From positions 1 to 64,000 of the forward strand of contig JBEKJO010000019.1 in NCBI GenBank assembly GCA_050011195.1: a DNA stretch of 64,000 nucleotides. Direction: 5' to 3'. Below, piece by piece: positions 61,301-64,000 of this stretch (position 1 is its first letter; every line of letters begins with the position of its first letter). The position numbers and the translations under genes were made by a program. Source of the DNA: PALSA-1440 sp050011195 (GTDB lineage Bacteria > Verrucomicrobiota > Verrucomicrobiia > Limisphaerales > UBA8199). The notes beneath the pieces were generated by a model. The model saw nothing but the letters and a program-made list of their open reading frames with translations, had not been told where the DNA came from and did no database searches.

Positions 61301-64000
61301 GGCAGCGTGACACTTTCCGGCGGCGGCACGATCGTGTTGACCGCGAACAATTCCTACAGCGGCGGAACGACCGTCAGCAATGGCATGTTGCAAGTCAATA
61401 ATCTCTCCGGCAGCGGGACTGGTAGCGGCCAGGTGGTCGTCGCCAGCGGCGGCGCGCTGTCCGGCACCGGCGAAATTGGCGGCTCGCTGACCGTCAATAA
61501 TGGTGGCGCGCTTATGTCCGGCTATCTGACTGGCCTGCTGACGATTAATGGCAATTTGACGGCGAACCCTAGTGGCATCCTCAATTTTCAACTGGGCACA
61601 AACAATGGGATCGTGGCCGTAGGCGGCAGCTTGAATCTTGGCGGCACGCTCAATGTCACCAATGCCGCCGGCTTGCCGGACGGAGTCTATCCGTTGTTCA
61701 CTTACGGCGGCAGTTTGGCTTCCAGCGTAACCCTTGGCGCCGCGCCTGCCGGAAGATTTTATTCGATCAACACCAACACGCCGGGACAGGTCAACATGAT
61801 CATCGCCCATGTTCCCGGCGGCGGCAGCGGCACCGGTCCGGCGGTCACCGTGACGGATAATGGCAGCACCGTCAGCTTGGACAACGGGGTCGTCAGCATC
61901 ATTATCACCAAGTCTGACGCGCATATTGCAACCATGAATTATCAGGGACAGAATCTGTTGGCCGGCGGTTACGATGGCGGCGAATTTTACTGGAGCTGGA
62001 ATCAGCCGAATTATCAAAATCCTGTTGTTACCCAATATGCTCTGGTGCAAGACCCCTCAACCAATGGCGGCGCCATCGCGGAAGTGGATTTGTTCAGCCC
62101 CTGGAACGGCGACACCAGCGACACCAACGTCGCGGCCCTCGACGTGGACATTCATTATTTTCTGCTAAAAGGTTCGCAGGGATTTTACGCCAGCTCGATC
62201 ATTTCCCATCCCGCAAGCTATCCGGACAATCCCGGCGGCGAGTTCAGGATGGTGTGCTATAATGGCGCCACTTTTGACTGGTTGAGTGTGGACGCCCTGC
62301 GCAACCGGCTGATGGTGCCGTGGGGCACTCCGTATGTTGAAGTGCCGGGCGCGCCGCAGGAGGTCTGGCTTTGGACAGCGGGCTTCCGTGAGGGACAATA
62401 TGAGTGCAAATATGGTTACAGCGCGGATTATTGTGACTTGAGCGCCTGGGGCTATAGCAGCACGACCGCCAACGTCGGCATCTGGATGACGAAACCGAGC
62501 CAGGAGTATTACAGCGGCGGTCCGATGAAGCGGGAATTGATCTGCCAGGAAGATCCCGCGGTGTTGAACATGATCAACGGCACGCATTACACGATGGGGA
62601 GCGACACCGACATCAAAGCGGGCGAGGCTTTTTCCAAAACGTTCGGGCCGTGGCTGATTTACGCCAACAGCGTCCCTGCCGGGACGAGCAACGCGCCCGC
62701 CATTCTTTTTGACGACGCCCAAGTCCAGGCGGCGGCTGAACAAGGCGCCTGGCCTTTCACTTGGTGGAATAATCCCGCCTATGTTCAAAAATCCGGTCGC
62801 GGCACAGTAGCCGGCACGATCAGAATTGCGGACAGCTACAACCCGAACGCCTCGCCCACCGGGTTGTGGGTGGGCGTGGCCCAGGCGCCTCCTTCCAGCA
62901 TAAACAGCGCGGATTTTCAATATTGGGAAAAGAACTTTCAGTATTGGGTAAAGAGCGATGCGAACGGCAATTTCACCATCCCCAACGTCATCGCCGGCGC
63001 CAACTATACGTTGTTTGCTTTCGGCCCCGGCGCCACCGGGACATTCCAGTCGCAGTCTTTAACCGGAACCTCTTTGAGCACGGTGAACATACCTGCAACT
63101 CCGTTCAGCGTCACGGTCACCGCGGGCGCCACCAACAACCTTGGCAACGTCATCTGGACTCCGACGCGCGTCGGTGCGACGGTGTGGGAAATCGGCGTGC
63201 CGGATCGCTCCGCCCATGAGTTTTTGCACGGCTATTCGGATTGGTGGACGGCGGACATCGGCTCCAGTCCGACCAATCCAAGTCCCAACTGGATGAAGAG
63301 CTTTGATTTTCCGACCGACTTTCCAACCGGTCTGGTCTATACGGTCGGCCAGAGCCAGTGGTCAAACGGCTGGAACTTTGCCCATTCCGCCCTGGGCACC
63401 AATGCTGCCAGCACGGAGACCTGGAAAGTTCTTTTCAATCTGCCTCAAGCTTCAGCCAACGGCGCGAAGGCTTCGCTTTACATGGGCTTTTCCGCCGATT
63501 ATCAAGGCCCGGTGAAGGTGGTTGTCAATGGCAACACGGTGACCTCCGGCATCACTCCTCCCAGCGGCTCCGATGACACCATGATTCGATTGGGCATCCA
63601 TGGCGTCTTTTCAGATGTCCGCCTCAATGTCCCTATCGGCGATCTTCATGCCGGACAAAACGAAATGGACTTCACGATGACCGCCACCGGCTCTGTCGAA
63701 AAAAGCGCGATGTACGATTACCTGCGGCTGGAGCTGTCCAGTTACATTCCGCCGCCGCCGACAAATCTGACGGCGACGGCAGGCAATTCGCAGGTCGCCT
63801 TGAGTTGGACGGCCATGTCCGGCGCGACGAGCTATACCGTCAAGCGCGCGGCCAGCAGCAACGGAACCTACACTGTCATTGCCGCCAACATCATCGGGCC
63901 CGTCGTCGGCAGCGGAATGACGAATGCAACCTGTCTCGACACCACCGCGGCCAACGGCACGACTTATTATTATATCGTTTCCTCCGTCAATCCCAATGGC
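58400..64000 (+). CDS. Giant secreted protein: autotransporter repeats fused to PL4 rhamnogalacturonan lyase and fibronectin III, partial
   Basis: The frame from the ATG at 58400 is open to the window end, at least 1867 codons. A signal peptide (LSAVGFCLCLSTRAA) is followed by the same N-terminal module as the gene at 53242 (GIKILDPAGPITFAAGNTL). About 15 autotransporter-associated repeats (LTLSGNNTYSGPTTISAGVL) run to about 61840. From 61841 follows a complete PL4 region: SLDNGVVSIIITKSDAH, then YECKYGYSADYCDLSAWG with the candidate catalytic Lys and INGTHYTMGS with the candidate His 59 residues later, as in known RG lyases. Then come a fibronectin-like middle domain (GNFTIPNVIAGANYTLF), the C-terminal sandwich (KSAMYDYLRLELSS) and an FN3 module. 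It should cleave RG-I outside the cell. The end is beyond the window. Confidence 0.85.
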   Translation, partial: MTEFFRPARLSAVGFCLCLSTRAATIFKADNASNLNLATSWSNNVAPGASDIATWNHLVVNNTNSALGANLNWSGIKILDPAGPITFAAGNTLTNGAAGIDLSLAANSLTLSNNVVLNANQTWNVTNGQTLTVAGVVSGAHVLTITNSGTVILGAANTYSAGMVISNGIVQPNTVSSFGAGTVTNSGGTLRLSGFPATGIMSNAFYVTGTSLIDMAGGTVAYNLNGAWSGNGTILITNDTGSGSTLTFGGGTGGNMANFTGAINVISTNAARKISAGNVRFNNMSTENNNGSASASFNLGTGAINLQNRNSGTISLGELTGGPATSLDGNSGGGGTTVWSIGGKNTSTTFAGTIKDHTTAQFSAVTKVGTGTLTLSGNNTYSGPTTISAGVLQIGDGVTSGAGTLGTGEATNSTVGTVVKNNSILIFARPDAVTVSNVINGSGNLVQAGSNVLTLSATNGYAGSTTVTNNGTILIGTTGAIPNGTALILGGGGTAGTLDLSGNAVQIGALSQGAGSSGATIGNSAAAPAVFIFSGAGSPAFSGSIQDTLPGGSSTVALTIQGGKLTLNSANTYSGATTISGGTLALGAGGSISNTAAIVLSSASSIFDVSAINGFGLSGGQTFSGIGAVNGNLSAANNLISPATNGTVGTLTFSNNLALNGGNTIVFDLSTTPASGNDQIVVAGALTLSGVNTLQINPLGGTLVSGAYKLIKFGSLGSGGAANFQLGGFFGNGVEAAINVTATEVNLVVSPGVGSLLVWQGDGSANLWDTTSSNWLLGGNLVDFGNGDFAVFNDTSTNTVVNLTGSLQPVSVTVNATNNYTFTGAGAISGALAVTKTNSGTWIVLTTNVYSGVTTIAQGTVQLGNGICSGTLGGSAIVDNGLLLMQQPNSSALGNTISGTGRVLQAGLGAVTLTASNSYSGGTTINSATMLQIGNGGTVGFGSVFNNGTLNFTGSGNSTVNSFISGNGSVTLSGGGTIVLTANNSYSGGTTVSNGMLQVNNLSGSGTGSGQVVVASGGALSGTGEIGGSLTVNNGGALMSGYLTGLLTINGNLTANPSGILNFQLGTNNGIVAVGGSLNLGGTLNVTNAAGLPDGVYPLFTYGGSLASSVTLGAAPAGRFYSINTNTPGQVNMIIAHVPGGGSGTGPAVTVTDNGSTVSLDNGVVSIIITKSDAHIATMNYQGQNLLAGGYDGGEFYWSWNQPNYQNPVVTQYALVQDPSTNGGAIAEVDLFSPWNGDTSDTNVAALDVDIHYFLLKGSQGFYASSIISHPASYPDNPGGEFRMVCYNGATFDWLSVDALRNRLMVPWGTPYVEVPGAPQEVWLWTAGFREGQYECKYGYSADYCDLSAWGYSSTTANVGIWMTKPSQEYYSGGPMKRELICQEDPAVLNMINGTHYTMGSDTDIKAGEAFSKTFGPWLIYANSVPAGTSNAPAILFDDAQVQAAAEQGAWPFTWWNNPAYVQKSGRGTVAGTIRIADSYNPNASPTGLWVGVAQAPPSSINSADFQYWEKNFQYWVKSDANGNFTIPNVIAGANYTLFAFGPGATGTFQSQSLTGTSLSTVNIPATPFSVTVTAGATNNLGNVIWTPTRVGATVWEIGVPDRSAHEFLHGYSDWWTADIGSSPTNPSPNWMKSFDFPTDFPTGLVYTVGQSQWSNGWNFAHSALGTNAASTETWKVLFNLPQASANGAKASLYMGFSADYQGPVKVVVNGNTVTSGITPPSGSDDTMIRLGIHGVFSDVRLNVPIGDLHAGQNEMDFTMTATGSVEKSAMYDYLRLELSSYIPPPPTNLTATAGNSQVALSWTAMSGATSYTVKRAASSNGTYTVIAANIIGPVVGSGMTNATCLDTTAANGTTYYYIVSSVNPNG

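Noticed and set aside
20395..64000. CRISPR array suspected from regularly repeated Thr/Gly/Asn-rich coding DNA
   Set aside because: The repeats are degenerate protein repeats (autotransporter-associated strands) in open frames, with no constant repeat or spacer lengths.

Overview
The window looks like chromosomal DNA from a GC-rich, pectin-degrading member of the Verrucomicrobiota (or a close PVC relative). The reasons are the dense secreted CAZyme content, autotransporter-associated beta-strand repeat proteins without a barrel, a type II pseudopilin next to them, DUF1573 and rhodanese-like genes, a Y_Y_Y-propeller histidine kinase, and start regions with few good ribosome binding sites. No rRNA or ribosomal protein gene is present to confirm this, so the assignment is an inference.

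Region 1 (1-5298) is the end of an integrated mobile element. It holds a truncated SNF2-type helicase/methylase relative, a tyrosine recombinase, and a hipBA toxin-antitoxin pair preceded by a regular array of inverted repeats (TCGCC-N6-GGCGA). It ends at a 45-bp sequence with the exact spacing of the 3' part of a tRNA, probably the attachment site.

Region 2 (5299-8861) is a gene graveyard. In order it holds the C-terminal end of an Hsp20, a REP-like hairpin, a truncated HIT protein, a middle piece of altronate dehydratase (uxaA) joined tail-on to a piece of uronate isomerase (uxaC), one intact DUF1573 protein, and the first 41 codons of a rhodanese-like protein.

Region 3 (8862-52531) is a long pectin / rhamnogalacturonan utilisation locus. 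Backbone cleavage: two PL1-type pectate lyases, three GH28 domains, an oligogalacturonate lyase (PL22) and a PL4 rhamnogalacturonan lyase gene interrupted by one TAA. Unsaturated ends: two GH105 domains, one fused to GH28. Side chains and rhamnose: two GH106-type rhamnosidases, a GH29 fucosidase-type enzyme and three large enzymes without a firm family. Uronate catabolism: kduI and kduD. Control: an AraC regulator and a propeller histidine kinase with a LuxR-type response regulator. A four-gene operon (GDP-mannose 3,5-epimerase type enzyme, GHMP kinase, GH29, tandem nucleotidyltransferase) may salvage or make an activated deoxy- or L-hexose. A 125-bp sequence is found twice, each time just ahead of a secreted-enzyme gene.

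Region 4 (52532-64000) has a decayed copy of the GH28 3' end, a 1322-residue autotransporter-repeat protein, a pseudopilin, and a giant ORF that runs off the window and joins an autotransporter-repeat region to a PL4 rhamnogalacturonan lyase and a fibronectin III domain. No SusC/SusD pair or other importer is visible anywhere, so uptake of products must be encoded elsewhere.
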